Assembly: GCA_030593425.1 (NCBI GenBank) | Contig: JAUVHF010000006.1 | Location: 1 to 21,077 of the forward strand | Direction of reading: 5' to 3' | Source of the DNA: Anaerolineales bacterium | Lineage (GTDB): Bacteria > Chloroflexota > Anaerolineae > UBA7937 | Length of the DNA: 21,077 nucleotides | Shown here: positions 7,577 to 14,912 of the stretch, in pieces | Layout of the letters: each line of letters starts with the position of its first letter | Position numbering within the stretch: the stretch's first letter is position 1 | Position numbers and translations under genes: made by a program | The notes under the pieces: generated by a model | Told to the model about the DNA's origin: nothing | The model's database searches: none | The model's input: the letters and a program-made list of their open reading frames with translations, nothing else

Positions 7577-9391
7577 ATGGCTTCTGATCTAGGGGAAAAA
7601 GTAAGTAGCATACCCACTGGACCGGGCGTTTATCTCTTCAAGGACGAGAAGGGAAAGGTGGTTTACGTGGGAAAGGCGGCGAATCTAAGAAATAGGGTGC
7701 GCTCCTACTTCTCGGCCTCGCCCACCCGAAGCCCTAAGCTGGCCCACCTGGCCAGGACGACAGCTGACTTCGAGTTTATCGTCACCGAATCGGAGATGGA
7801 GGCCCTCGTTTTGGAGTGTTCCTTGATCAAGAGGTACCGCCCCCGCTACAATGTCCGTTTCCGGGATGACAAGCGATACCCCTATATCAGGATCAGTTGG
7901 CAGGAAGATTTTCCTCGCATCCAGATCGTTCGCCGCGCCCAGCGAGATGGAGCCAAGTATTATGGCCCCTTCGCCTCCTCGGCGGCTATGCACCAGACCC
8001 TAGATACCCTGCGCCGCATCTTCCCTTACGTGACCTGCCGGCGCAAACTCAGCGGCACAGACCAGCGGGCCTGCCTCTACTATTACATCAAGCGCTGCCC
8101 CGCCCCTTGCATCGGGGCTATCTCCCAGGAAGAGTATCGGGTCCTCATCGAGGGGGTCTGCCTCTTCCTGGAGGGGAGGCAGGAGGCGATCCTGGACTCC
8201 CTTCGCCGGCAGATGGAGGAGGCGGCAAGAGACCTGGAGTTCGAGCGGGCGGCATCCCTGCGCGACCAGATCCGAGGCATAGAGAGGGCTATGGAGAAGC
8301 AGAGGATCGTCTTTCGCACCAAGGTGAATCAGGATGTGATAGCCCTGGCTAGGCGGGATGGCGAGGCCTGCGCCCAGGTCTTCTTCGTGCGGGGGGGCAA
8401 ACTGATAGGTCGAGAATCGTTCCTCTTGGAGGGGACGAAGGGTGAGGAGACAAAAGAGGTTCTCACCTCTTTCCTGAAGCAGTTCTACGACGCGGTGGCC
8501 TACGTCCCCTCGGAGATCCTCCTGGGGAGCGAGATAGATGAAGCCTCTGTGATCAGAGCGTGGCTGGAGGAGAGGAGGGGGGCGAAAGTGGCCCTCTCCG
8601 TTCCCCGTCGGGGAAAGAAGCGGGGACTGGTGAAGTTGGCGGAGGAGAACGCAGCCCAGACCTTGGCCCATCTGGAGGCTCAGGAAGCGATCGACGAAGA
8701 GAAAGCGATGGCTGCCCTTACCGATCTGCAGGAGCGCCTTGGACTGGAAGCCCTCCCTTTGCGCATCGAGGCTTATGACATCTCCAATATCCAAGGGGTG
8801 GCCGCTACAGGGAGCATGGTGGTCTTCCAGAAAGGTGTACCCCGGAGAGGGGCCTACCGCCATTTCCGCATAAAGAGCGTCCAGGGGGCCAACGACTACG
8901 CCATGATGCGAGAGGTGCTGCGGCGACGGTTTAGTCGAGCCCTCGATGAGGATGAGAGCGCGTGGGCGATTCTGCCCCATCTGGTGGTCATCGATGGCGG
9001 GAAGGGCCAACTGAACGCCGCTCTAGAGGTGCTGGCTGAACATGGCTTGGAGGTTCCCACCGTGGCCCTGGCCAAGGAGCGAGAGGAGATCTACCGTCCA
9101 GGGACCGATCGTCCCCTTCGGCTTCCCGACGATTCCCCAGCCCTGCGGTTGATGCAGAGGCTGCGAGACGAGGCTCACCGCTTCGCCCTAGGTTACCATC
9201 AGAAGTTGCGGAGGCGCAGGGGCCTGGCCACTCTCCTGGAGGAGATTCCGGGGATCGGTCCCAAGAGGAGGAAGGCCCTTCTGAAACAGTTCGGCTCCCT
9301 GGAAGCGATCCGCCAGGCTAGCCTCCAAGAACTCGCTGCCGTGGAGGGGATGAACGAGGTAGTGGCCCAAAAGGCGCGAGATTTCCTATAG
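7577..9391 (+). CDS. uvrC: UvrC, excinuclease ABC subunit C
   Basis: This 604-residue protein is full length for UvrC, the nuclease that makes the two incisions in nucleotide excision repair with UvrA and UvrB. Residues about 13-93 are the GIY-YIG domain (GPGVYLF, then VVYVGKA), which makes the 3' cut. A UVR segment for UvrB contact lies at about 205-240 (LEFERAASLRDQIRGIE). The RNase H-like domain for the 5' cut shows AYDISNIQG (D near 401), VIDGGKGQ (D near 473) and RDEAHRFA (H near 534). A helix-hairpin-helix DNA-binding end (IPGIGPKRRKALL) lies at about 553-604. The ATG at 7577 with GGGGA upstream is preferred over a TTG at 7562. A TAAAAT at 7548-7553 may be the -10, but no good -35 is visible. 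Confidence 0.97.
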   Translation: MASDLGEKVSSIPTGPGVYLFKDEKGKVVYVGKAANLRNRVRSYFSASPTRSPKLAHLARTTADFEFIVTESEMEALVLECSLIKRYRPRYNVRFRDDKRYPYIRISWQEDFPRIQIVRRAQRDGAKYYGPFASSAAMHQTLDTLRRIFPYVTCRRKLSGTDQRACLYYYIKRCPAPCIGAISQEEYRVLIEGVCLFLEGRQEAILDSLRRQMEEAARDLEFERAASLRDQIRGIERAMEKQRIVFRTKVNQDVIALARRDGEACAQVFFVRGGKLIGRESFLLEGTKGEETKEVLTSFLKQFYDAVAYVPSEILLGSEIDEASVIRAWLEERRGAKVALSVPRRGKKRGLVKLAEENAAQTLAHLEAQEAIDEEKAMAALTDLQERLGLEALPLRIEAYDISNIQGVAATGSMVVFQKGVPRRGAYRHFRIKSVQGANDYAMMREVLRRRFSRALDEDESAWAILPHLVVIDGGKGQLNAALEVLAEHGLEVPTVALAKEREEIYRPGTDRPLRLPDDSPALRLMQRLRDEAHRFALGYHQKLRRRRGLATLLEEIPGIGPKRRKALLKQFGSLEAIRQASLQELAAVEGMNEVVAQKARDFL

Positions 9392-9400
9392 AGGTGTATC

Positions 9401-10594
9401 TTGATCGAGAACCGGTTCTCGTGGCTGCATCAGGACGAGGTTGTTCTCTCCCTTCATCGGAGGCACCCCTATGTGTTGGCAGTTCGCTTGTTCCTCCCGG
9501 CCTTCTTGCTCACCTTGCCCGCTGCTTTTTGGCTTTTAGGCTCTTTTGGTCGTCTCCTTCCTTTGGCCTACCTTTTCCTCGGCCCTCTGGCCGCGCTCCT
9601 CTTTATGTGGTTCTATCTCGATTGGCAAAACGACTACTATGTGGTCACCAACAAGCGCGTAGTCCAGGTGGAGAAGGTGATGCTCCTCTATGAGGAGCGA
9701 AATGAGGCTCTGCTATGGAAGATCCAGAACGTGACCTTGGTCTCACCCCACGCTTTGGCCAGACTATTGGGCTTCGCGAACTTGGTCATAGAGACCGCGG
9801 GGGCTAAGGGCAAGATGGTTCTCACCGCCTTGCCCCAGGCGGACCGGGTGCGGGAGGAGATTCTGGCCCAGGCGGAGCGCTCCCGAAAGGAAGAAGCCCC
9901 CCCAGAGGAGGACCTCGTTGAGCCCCAAGAGATGACTGTCGTTACCAAGAAGAGAGGCGTTTTCCCTCTCCTCCTTGACTACCTTTTCCCTCGCCTACGC
10001 TTAGAGGAGGACTCCCAGGTGACTTGGAGGAAGCATTGGTACATTCTCTTGCGGAAGACGGCGGGCCCCCTGGTCCTTCTAGTACTCGTCTTGGAGATAG
10101 GAGGCGCTGTGGCTTTAGGGCTCCCCTTGGTCTCTCGCTTGCCTCGAACCTCGGCTTTGGTCCTCTGCGTAACCGCCGCTAGTCTCTTGGCTCTCTTCAT
10201 CCTCTACCGGTACGAGGATTGGCGGAACGATGTCTATATCTTGACCGACGATCGGATCATAGACATGGAGAAGAAGCCCCTCTTCTTACGAGAAGAGCGG
10301 AGGGAGGCCAGCCTGGCCATGATCCAGGATGTGCGGTACCTCATCCCTGGCATAGCTTACAACCTCCTCAACGTGGGCATGGTGATCATAGAGACCGCGG
10401 CTACCGAGGGGGAGTTCACCTTCGATTGGGTACACGACCCCCGCCGCGTTCAAGGAGAGATCTTCGCCCGGCTGGACGCCTATCGCGAGAGGGAGAAGAG
10501 AAGGGAGCAGGAGGCGCAGGCCGCCCAACTGCAAAAGTGGCTTGAGGCCTACCGAAAGGCGGAGAAAGAGCCACCGGAAGAGCCCTCCGCGTAG
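9401..10594 (+). CDS. Membrane protein with two tandem PH-like (bPH2) units
   Basis: This 397-residue protein is built from two similar halves. Each has a pair of membrane helices (about 26-74 and 215-270) followed by a bacterial PH-like domain. The repeats can be lined up directly: DWQNDYYVVTNKRVVQVEK (about 74-92) against DWRNDVYILTDDRIIDMEK (273-291), and WKIQNVTLVSPHALARLLGF against AMIQDVRYLIPGIAYNLLNV. The YdbS/YdbT-type bPH2 family is known from many bacteria without a firm biochemical role. The end (about 355-397) is highly charged and probably a coiled coil. The start is TTG with GAGGTG upstream, 9 nt after the uvrC stop, so the gene is co-transcribed with uvrC, but no functional link to repair is implied. 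Confidence 0.85.
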   Translation: MIENRFSWLHQDEVVLSLHRRHPYVLAVRLFLPAFLLTLPAAFWLLGSFGRLLPLAYLFLGPLAALLFMWFYLDWQNDYYVVTNKRVVQVEKVMLLYEERNEALLWKIQNVTLVSPHALARLLGFANLVIETAGAKGKMVLTALPQADRVREEILAQAERSRKEEAPPEEDLVEPQEMTVVTKKRGVFPLLLDYLFPRLRLEEDSQVTWRKHWYILLRKTAGPLVLLVLVLEIGGAVALGLPLVSRLPRTSALVLCVTAASLLALFILYRYEDWRNDVYILTDDRIIDMEKKPLFLREERREASLAMIQDVRYLIPGIAYNLLNVGMVIIETAATEGEFTFDWVHDPRRVQGEIFARLDAYREREKRREQEAQAAQLQKWLEAYRKAEKEPPEEPSA

Positions 10595-10624
10595 AAAGGG
10601 GCACGATATCGTGCCCCTTTTTGT
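10595..10624 (+). terminator. Perfect palindromic terminator, likely bidirectional
   Basis: A perfect 26-nt palindrome at 10595-10620 (arms AAAGGGGCACGAT and ATCGTGCCCCTTT) is followed by TT on the plus strand, giving TTTTT in all. It sits between convergent genes, right after the PH-protein stop and 10 nt before the stop of the leftward lipoprotein gene. It could stop transcription from both sides. Confidence 0.9.
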
Positions 10625-10633
10625 CTGTTGGCC

Positions 10634-11518
10634 CTAGCCTTCTTTCCTAGCCCTTCGCCGTCGCCACATCCACACCAGCCATCCTAAGAGCGCAAAGGGT
10701 AGGGCTACAATGATGAGGATGGGCAGGAGGGTGACGATGAACCGAGTGGCTATGTCGGCTAAGAACTGAAGGGCCTTTACTAGGTCGCGGAGGGATTCCC
10801 GGACGGTGCGCAGCCAGTCCCATCCAGGCTCCACCACCCGCACCTCCTCCTTGGGGGTGAGTGTCACGGTGAGGGCGGACATGGCGGCGCTCCTTTCCAA
10901 GTATTGCATCCGTCCCTTGGTCTGCTCCACCTGGATGCCGATGTCGGAGAGTTGTCGATAGATGGCTAGTATCCCTTCCGCCTTTTCGCCCCTTTCCTGG
11001 GCGGAGCGGAGGAGTTCACGCAGTTCCCCCTCGGTCTCTTCTAGATAGGTGAGGCGGGCCTCTAGATCGACATATTCCTCTGTCACATCCTGAGCGGAGA
11101 TGTTCTCACTCTGGACCTCCAATGCACCCTCTTTGAGGCGCCTCCTCGCCTCATCGAACGATTCGGCGGGTACTCTGATAGTGATGGTGGCATGTAGTTG
11201 CTCATTTGCTCTCCAGGAATTGGAGTTGGTGACGAAACCTCCCAGTTCCAAAGCCAGAGCCTCTATTTTGGTCAGGCTCTCCTCTGTATTCTCCACCAAG
11301 AGCGAGATGCTCCCCGTCTTTACGATGAGCCGTTCCTCCGCTGGGGGTACAGCCAGGCCTGCAGCACCCTTCTCATACTCCTCGACGACGCCCTCGACGA
11401 CGGCAGGGGCAGGGACGGGAGCCTCTGGGGCGGGGGTGGGCATCGCCGCGGGGGCACAACCTATAGCCTGTACTAGGAGGGCGAGGATAAGCACCGCTAG
11501 GAATAGTTTGCCTTTCAT
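10634..11518 (-). CDS. DUF4349 lipoprotein, membrane anchored at both ends
   Basis: This 294-residue protein has a lipoprotein-type signal: a hydrophobic N-terminus ending in QAIGC, with C21 as the probable lipid attachment site. A proline- and alanine-rich linker (22-45) leads into the DUF4349 domain (about 62-222), marked by RLIVKTGSISLLVEN, then GGFVTNSNSW and IRVPAESFDEA. A predicted coiled-coil stretch (about 140-205) lies inside the domain. A C-terminal membrane helix (about 258-286) ends in a basic tail (WRRRRARKEG). The family is common and of unknown function. The start is firm: GAGGAGG lies 5 nt before the ATG. It lies 66 nt downstream of the metallophosphoesterase gene, probably in one operon. 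Confidence 0.87.
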   Translation of the reverse strand: MKGKLFLAVLILALLVQAIGCAPAAMPTPAPEAPVPAPAVVEGVVEEYEKGAAGLAVPPAEERLIVKTGSISLLVENTEESLTKIEALALELGGFVTNSNSWRANEQLHATITIRVPAESFDEARRRLKEGALEVQSENISAQDVTEEYVDLEARLTYLEETEGELRELLRSAQERGEKAEGILAIYRQLSDIGIQVEQTKGRMQYLERSAAMSALTVTLTPKEEVRVVEPGWDWLRTVRESLRDLVKALQFLADIATRFIVTLLPILIIVALPFALLGWLVWMWRRRRARKEG

Positions 11519-11584
11519 AGTCTCCTCCTCATGGGGTATCGGTCTCTTACAATCTCAAGACGCTATTACTCCTTCAAAGGTTCC

Positions 11585-12313
11585 CTACCAGCCGTAGGAG
11601 AGACGGGTGATGAGGCTTTCGGGGAGCCCTTTCTTTTTCATCGACTTCTGGGTCTCTTCTACGGGGTAATCCACTCGCCGATACTCGAGTGCCGCCTCTT
11701 GGCTATCGAAGAGAAGATAGCTGGCCCGGGGATCGCCATCGCGAGGCTGCCCCACGCTTCCGGTGTTGATCATATACCGGTTCGTATCCAGGGTTGCCCT
11801 CTGTCCAGGAGGGAGGATGTAAGCCTGGGGGTGTGCCCCCTCTTCGCGGAAGATCACCGGAACGTGAGTGTGACCATGAAAACAGAGTTGAGTGTTGAGA
11901 AGTTCAAAAGTCCGCTGGGCCACTAGGGGATGGGTAACATACTCCCAGATGGGAGCGCGGAGGCTACCATGAACCAAGGTATAGTTGTCTTGAACGAAGG
12001 TCTCGGAGAGGCTTTGCAGATAGGCTCTATTCTCTGCGGCCAGTTCTCTTGCTGTCCATTGACAGGCCTCCCGAGCGGCGGAGTTAAACTCGGCGGTATC
12101 CATCTTTCCGATGGTCGCCCAATCGTGGTTTCCGGCCACGCAGCGAAGGGGGAGTTCTCGGAGGCGGGCGATACACTCGTTGGGATGGGGCCCATAGCCA
12201 ACTAGGTCCCCCAGGCAGAGCACCTCGTCGATATGGGCCAGATCGACCTCGGCCAAGACCGCTTTCAAGGCGGGCAGATTGCCATGGATATCGGAGAGGA
12301 CAAGATAGCGCAT
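11585..12313 (-). CDS. Calcineurin-like metallophosphoesterase (YfcE/MJ0936-type)
   Basis: This is a 242-residue cytoplasmic phosphoesterase with the dimetal-site motifs in order: DIHGN (D8, H10), GDLVGYGP (D36), GNHD (N62, H63), VHGS (H115) and FHGHTHVP (H146, H148). The set matches the Metallophos_2 group, which hydrolyses phosphomonoesters or phosphodiesters; the natural substrate cannot be read from sequence. The length is normal. The ATG at 12313 has no strong Shine-Dalgarno, so the start is supported mainly by the MRYLVLSDIHGN family pattern. The DUF4349 lipoprotein gene follows in the same direction. Confidence 0.92.
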   Translation of the reverse strand: MRYLVLSDIHGNLPALKAVLAEVDLAHIDEVLCLGDLVGYGPHPNECIARLRELPLRCVAGNHDWATIGKMDTAEFNSAAREACQWTARELAAENRAYLQSLSETFVQDNYTLVHGSLRAPIWEYVTHPLVAQRTFELLNTQLCFHGHTHVPVIFREEGAHPQAYILPPGQRATLDTNRYMINTGSVGQPRDGDPRASYLLFDSQEAALEYRRVDYPVEETQKSMKKKGLPESLITRLSYGW

Positions 12314-12456
12314 CGATTTCAGTCTACCACAGGTCGGCTCTCTTGACCAGGTCGTTTAGAAAGTCCTGGCCAAGCCTCCAGAGGTGCTCGGTTTGAAGCC
12401 CTTTTGGAATTCTAATCGCGCTCTCTTCTTCTCAATAGGAAAGCGGTAGTTGGCCG
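12314..12456 (-). other. Intergenic stretch with a 35-codon open frame lacking a start
   Basis: Leftward, a frame runs from 12431 to a TAG at 12324-12326 and would read 35 residues including IRIPKGLQTEHLWRLGQDFL. It looks protein-like, but it has an in-frame TGA just upstream (12432-12434) and no ATG, GTG or TTG. It may be a relic of a gene end or chance. I see no promoter or terminator in this gap. Confidence 0.2.
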
Positions 12457-12738
12457 TCAACCTCGACTCTGGGGAGCCCTCTTTTCCTTCTCTTTGGAGT
12501 GATGGCGCTCTCCTACCCAGAAGTGGTCGGGGAGGACCAGGGGGCTAGACAAGACGCGCAGGCCATCGAGATGGATGCCTTGCAAGGGAAGGGTGGCGGG
12601 GCTCACGTAGCAAAGATTGGGCCGCCGACCGAACTTCTCAAAGTACCGCTCAGCGGCCTCCTTAACCTTTAGAGAGACCTCTTTCTTCGGGTCATCATCG
12701 AACCAAAGGAGCCCCAGTCGCATCTTGTGGCCGCTCAT
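12457..12738 (-). CDS. Small conserved-looking protein of unknown function
   Basis: The protein has 93 residues from the ATG at 12738, or 88 from the ATG at 12723, which would give the start MRLGLLWFDDDPKK. The second start looks more natural, because I recall short proteins in Chloroflexota genomes that begin this way; that memory is not verified. Other distinctive stretches are RYFEKFGRRPNLCYVSP and LPDHFWVG. There is no signal peptide or membrane segment, and a basic tail (SKEKEKRAPQSRG) follows the HFWVG block. No catalytic motif is recognised. Neither start has a Shine-Dalgarno, but a near-consensus promoter lies immediately upstream (12757-12785). The gene lies between rpsT and a metallophosphoesterase, all leftward. 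Confidence 0.7.
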   Translation of the reverse strand: MSGHKMRLGLLWFDDDPKKEVSLKVKEAAERYFEKFGRRPNLCYVSPATLPLQGIHLDGLRVLSSPLVLPDHFWVGERHHSKEKEKRAPQSRG

Positions 12739-12743
12739 CTCGA

Positions 12744-12775
12744 ACGTCTGGTCTATATTGTACCAGAACAGACGT
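12744..12775. promoter_or_regulatory. Inverted repeat over the -10 region, possible operator
   Basis: ACGTCTG (12744-12750) and CAGACGT (12769-12775) form a perfect 7-bp inverted repeat that brackets the -10 box at 12757-12762. A second pair, CTGGT (12748-12752) and ACCAG (12762-12766), is nested within it. The position suits a repressor site, but the regulator is unknown. Confidence 0.4.
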
Positions 12776-12785
12776 GCTATGTCAA
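12757..12785 (-). promoter_or_regulatory. Near-consensus sigma-70 promoter for the small protein gene
   Basis: On the minus strand there is TTGACA (12780-12785), a 17-bp spacer and TACAAT (12757-12762). Transcription should start near 12750, about 12 nt before the ATG at 12738 or 27 nt before the one at 12723. Confidence 0.75.
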
Positions 12786-12815
12786 GGGGACTAATGATCT
12801 CCGGGGTCCTTTTAA

Positions 12816-12845
12816 GGTAGCCGAATGGGGATCTATTCGGCTACC
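12816..12845 (-). terminator. Stem-loop at the end of rpsT, weak terminator
   Basis: An 11-bp perfect stem (12816-12826 with 12835-12845) has an 8-nt loop. Its upstream arm lies in the last rpsT codons and the stop codon falls at the edge of the loop. The following leftward sequence is TTAAAAGG, a poor T run, so termination may be partial. Confidence 0.55.
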
Positions 12846-13108
12846 TTGAGGGCTAGATTGAGTCGCCTCATGAGCCGGGCTTTCCGGCGGGCAGCGTTCT
12901 TTTTATGGATAACCCCTTTCACCGCTGCCTTATCGAGGGCGCTCATAGCCTCCCGCGCGGCCTGAGTGGCCTCCTCCAGTTTGCCCTCGGCGATGAGCCG
13001 ATCCGTCTTCTTTATGAAGGTCCGAGGCCGAGAGCGGAATACCCGATTTCGCTCCCTCCTTCGGGCCGAGGACCTGATCCTCTTCTTTGCCGATGCTGTA
13101 GTAGCCAA
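12833..13108 (-). CDS. rpsT: 30S ribosomal protein S20
   Basis: This 91-residue, strongly basic protein matches S20 along its whole length: SAKKRIRSSARRRERNR at the start, FIKKTDRLIAEG in the middle and GVIHKKNAARRKARLMRRLN near the end. S20 binds 16S rRNA early in assembly of the small subunit. The start is TTG at 13108 with GGAGGT 6 nt upstream, which is convincing. A weak start codon is also known for S20 in Escherichia coli, where translation is autoregulated; here that is only a parallel. The gene has its own promoter (13137-13165) and is divergent from murJ. Confidence 0.96.
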   Translation of the reverse strand: MATTASAKKRIRSSARRRERNRVFRSRPRTFIKKTDRLIAEGKLEEATQAAREAMSALDKAAVKGVIHKKNAARRKARLMRRLNLALKVAE

Positions 13109-13136
13109 GAGACCTCCGTGGTTACCAACTGATCAA

Positions 13137-13165
13137 ATAATACTCGATTTCCGTCCCTTTGTCCA
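13137..13165 (-). promoter_or_regulatory. Sigma-70 promoter for rpsT
   Basis: On the minus strand there is TGGACA (13160-13165), a 17-bp spacer and TATTAT (13137-13142), each one mismatch from consensus. The predicted start is near 13130, about 22 nt before the TTG start codon. Confidence 0.7.
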
Positions 13166-13189
13166 GTTAGCATGACTACATACGACGCC

Positions 13190-13217
13190 TTTCCTCGCCA
13201 GCCGATTTGACTATAAT
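13190..13217 (+). promoter_or_regulatory. Likely murJ promoter
   Basis: A perfect TATAAT lies at 13212-13217. The best -35 is the poor TTTCCT at 13190-13195 with a 16-bp spacer. The predicted start near 13224 gives a 20-nt leader containing GAGGT ahead of the ATG at 13244. Confidence 0.45.
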
Positions 13218-13243
13218 AGTGAGGCCCAATAGTTGAGGTAGGG

Positions 13244-14785
13244 ATGGACGAGGGTCGAGCAGGAGAACTTGCCCGGGCCGCGGGCGTGGTGATGGTGGCC
13301 TTTGTGGCCAGCCGAGCGTTGGGGTTGGCTCGGGAGATGATTGTCAGCAGCCAGTTCGGGACCAGTTGGGAACTGGACGCCTATCTGGCTGCCTTTCGGG
13401 TACCCGATTTGATCTTCCAGATCATCGCCCGGGGTGCTCTGGGGTCGGCCCTCATCCCCGTCTTCACCGAATATCTGGCCCGGGGCGAGAAGAAGGAAGC
13501 CTGGCGGCTGGCTAGCGCCATCTTCAACCTAGTGTTCATCGCCGTGACTGTGGCCAGCCTCCTGGCCGCTATCTTCGCCCCCCAACTGGTGGCCCGAGTG
13601 GTGGCGCCCGGTTTTGGTCCTGGAGAGCAGGCCCTCACGACTAGCCTTATGCGGCTCATGCTCCTCTCCTCGGTCGTATTCGGCGTCAGCGGCATCGCCA
13701 TGGGCATCCTCAACTCGTTTCAGCACTTCCTCTGGCCAGCCTGGGCTCCAGCCATCTATAACCTCTCCATCATCGGAGGGGCGCTCTTCCTCTCTCCCAC
13801 TATGGGGGTCTATGGCTTGGCTATAGGCGTGGTGGTGGGGTCTGGCTTGCACCTCCTGATCCAGGTTCCGGAACTCGTAAAGAGAGGGCTGAGTTACTTC
13901 CCTATCTTGGACCTTGGGCATCCAGGGGTGCGGGAGGTGGGGCGGTTGGTGCTGCCCCGCATGTTGGGGCTGGCCACCATGCAGATCAATTTCTTGGTGA
14001 ACACTATCCTGGCTTCGGGCCTGGTAGCGGGCAGTCTAGCCGCTCTAAACTACGCCTGGCTCTTGATGTTTCTCCCCCTGGGCGTTTTCGCCATGGCCAT
14101 AGCTACCGTGGCCTTTCCTGCTTTTTCCGAGTTGACGGCCAAGGGGGAGTTAGGGGACCTGCGTCGGGCTCTTTCGTTAACCCTGCGGGTGACCTGGTAC
14201 CTCACCGTCCCGGCCACGGTGGGGCTCTTCCTCTTGCGGGAGCCGATAATCAGGTTGCTTTTGGAGCGGGGGAGGTTCGGCCTAGAGTCCACCGGCGCAG
14301 TGGCTTGGGCCCTGCAATTCTACGCTTTAGGGCTTTTCGCCTACGCTACGGTGGAGATAGTCACCCGGGCCTTCTATGCCCTCCACGACACCTTAACGCC
14401 GGTCCTGATAGGGTTAGCCACCATGGTTCTCAACATCGTTCTCTGTCTCCTCCTCATGGAGCCATTGACCCATGGAGGGTTGGCCTTGGCCAACTCTCTG
14501 GCCACCATGGTGGAGATGGTCTGGCTATTATTTGTCCTGCGGGGGCGGATGAAAGGGATGGGTGGGCGGGAACTCCTGACCTCTTTGGTCAAGATCACCG
14601 CCGCGGCGGCCCTAATGGGAATAGCGGTGGCCTGGTTCGCCGGGGCTACAAGAGGTAGCCACATCGTCCTTCAAGCGGGAGGTGCTATGGCTTTGGGAAC
14701 CGGGGTTTATTTCCTGGCATCACTGGTCTTGGGCGGCAAGGAGGTGGAAACGATAAGGAGGCTGGTGGCGGGAGGAGGCAGGTAG
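13244..14785 (+). CDS. murJ: MurJ/MviN lipid II flippase
   Basis: This 513-residue polytopic membrane protein belongs to the MurJ (MviN, MOP superfamily) family, which moves the lipid-linked peptidoglycan precursor to the outer face of the membrane. Family features include ASRALGLAREMIVSSQFGTS near the N-terminus, DAYLAAFRVPDLIFQIIARG (about 46-65), ALGSALIPVFTEYL just after, and the later LREPIIRLLLERGRFG (about 331-346). About 14 hydrophobic segments are visible along the length, as expected. The start ATG has GAGGT 7 nt upstream. The gene stands alone and is divergent from rpsT. A REP-like hairpin follows it, with no classical terminator. Confidence 0.95.
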   Translation: MDEGRAGELARAAGVVMVAFVASRALGLAREMIVSSQFGTSWELDAYLAAFRVPDLIFQIIARGALGSALIPVFTEYLARGEKKEAWRLASAIFNLVFIAVTVASLLAAIFAPQLVARVVAPGFGPGEQALTTSLMRLMLLSSVVFGVSGIAMGILNSFQHFLWPAWAPAIYNLSIIGGALFLSPTMGVYGLAIGVVVGSGLHLLIQVPELVKRGLSYFPILDLGHPGVREVGRLVLPRMLGLATMQINFLVNTILASGLVAGSLAALNYAWLLMFLPLGVFAMAIATVAFPAFSELTAKGELGDLRRALSLTLRVTWYLTVPATVGLFLLREPIIRLLLERGRFGLESTGAVAWALQFYALGLFAYATVEIVTRAFYALHDTLTPVLIGLATMVLNIVLCLLLMEPLTHGGLALANSLATMVEMVWLLFVLRGRMKGMGGRELLTSLVKITAAAALMGIAVAWFAGATRGSHIVLQAGGAMALGTGVYFLASLVLGGKEVETIRRLVAGGGR

Positions 14786-14811
14786 TGGCGCCCTTTGGGT
14801 CGACGTCTTCC

Positions 14812-14831
14812 CGTCGGGCTGAAGCCCGACG
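14812..14831. repeat. REP-like palindromic hairpin
   Basis: CGTCGGGCT (14812-14820) and AGCCCGACG (14823-14831) form a perfect inverted repeat with a GA centre, followed by GCTACG. This GTCGGGCTGAAGCCCGAC core resembles dispersed extragenic palindromes that I know from several phyla and that are often linked to REP-associated (RAYT) transposases. It sits between convergent murJ and ogt. There is only one copy here and no transposase gene. Confidence 0.6.
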
Positions 14832-14881
14832 CTACGTTGGTGGTAAAATCTGACTCGGGAGGCGAGGGCTCCGTCTTTGGC

Positions 14882-14912
14882 TGTCAGTAGATAACTCCTG
14901 ACAACACTGTCA
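14882..14912. repeat. Cluster of short inverted repeats at the ogt 3' end
   Basis: TGTCAG (14882-14887) and CTGACA (14898-14903) are inverted around a 10-nt centre. TGACA (14899-14903) also pairs with TGTCA (14908-14912), which overlaps the ogt stop codon. No T run follows, so this is not a standard terminator. Confidence 0.3.

Noticed and set aside
8000..9010. Leftward 336-codon open frame inside uvrC
   Set aside because: It is antisense to well-conserved UvrC motifs and its translation is low-complexity and unlike any family; long antisense frames are expected in GC-rich genes.
12744..12775. Reading the inverted repeat as a LexA/SOS box
   Set aside because: It contains CGAAC but lacks the matching GTTCG half at the spacing of the known Gram-positive SOS box.
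14786..14909. Possible small gene or RNA between murJ and ogt
   Set aside because: There is no open frame with a start and ribosome site. Apart from the REP-like hairpin and the short inverted repeats, nothing supports a gene.
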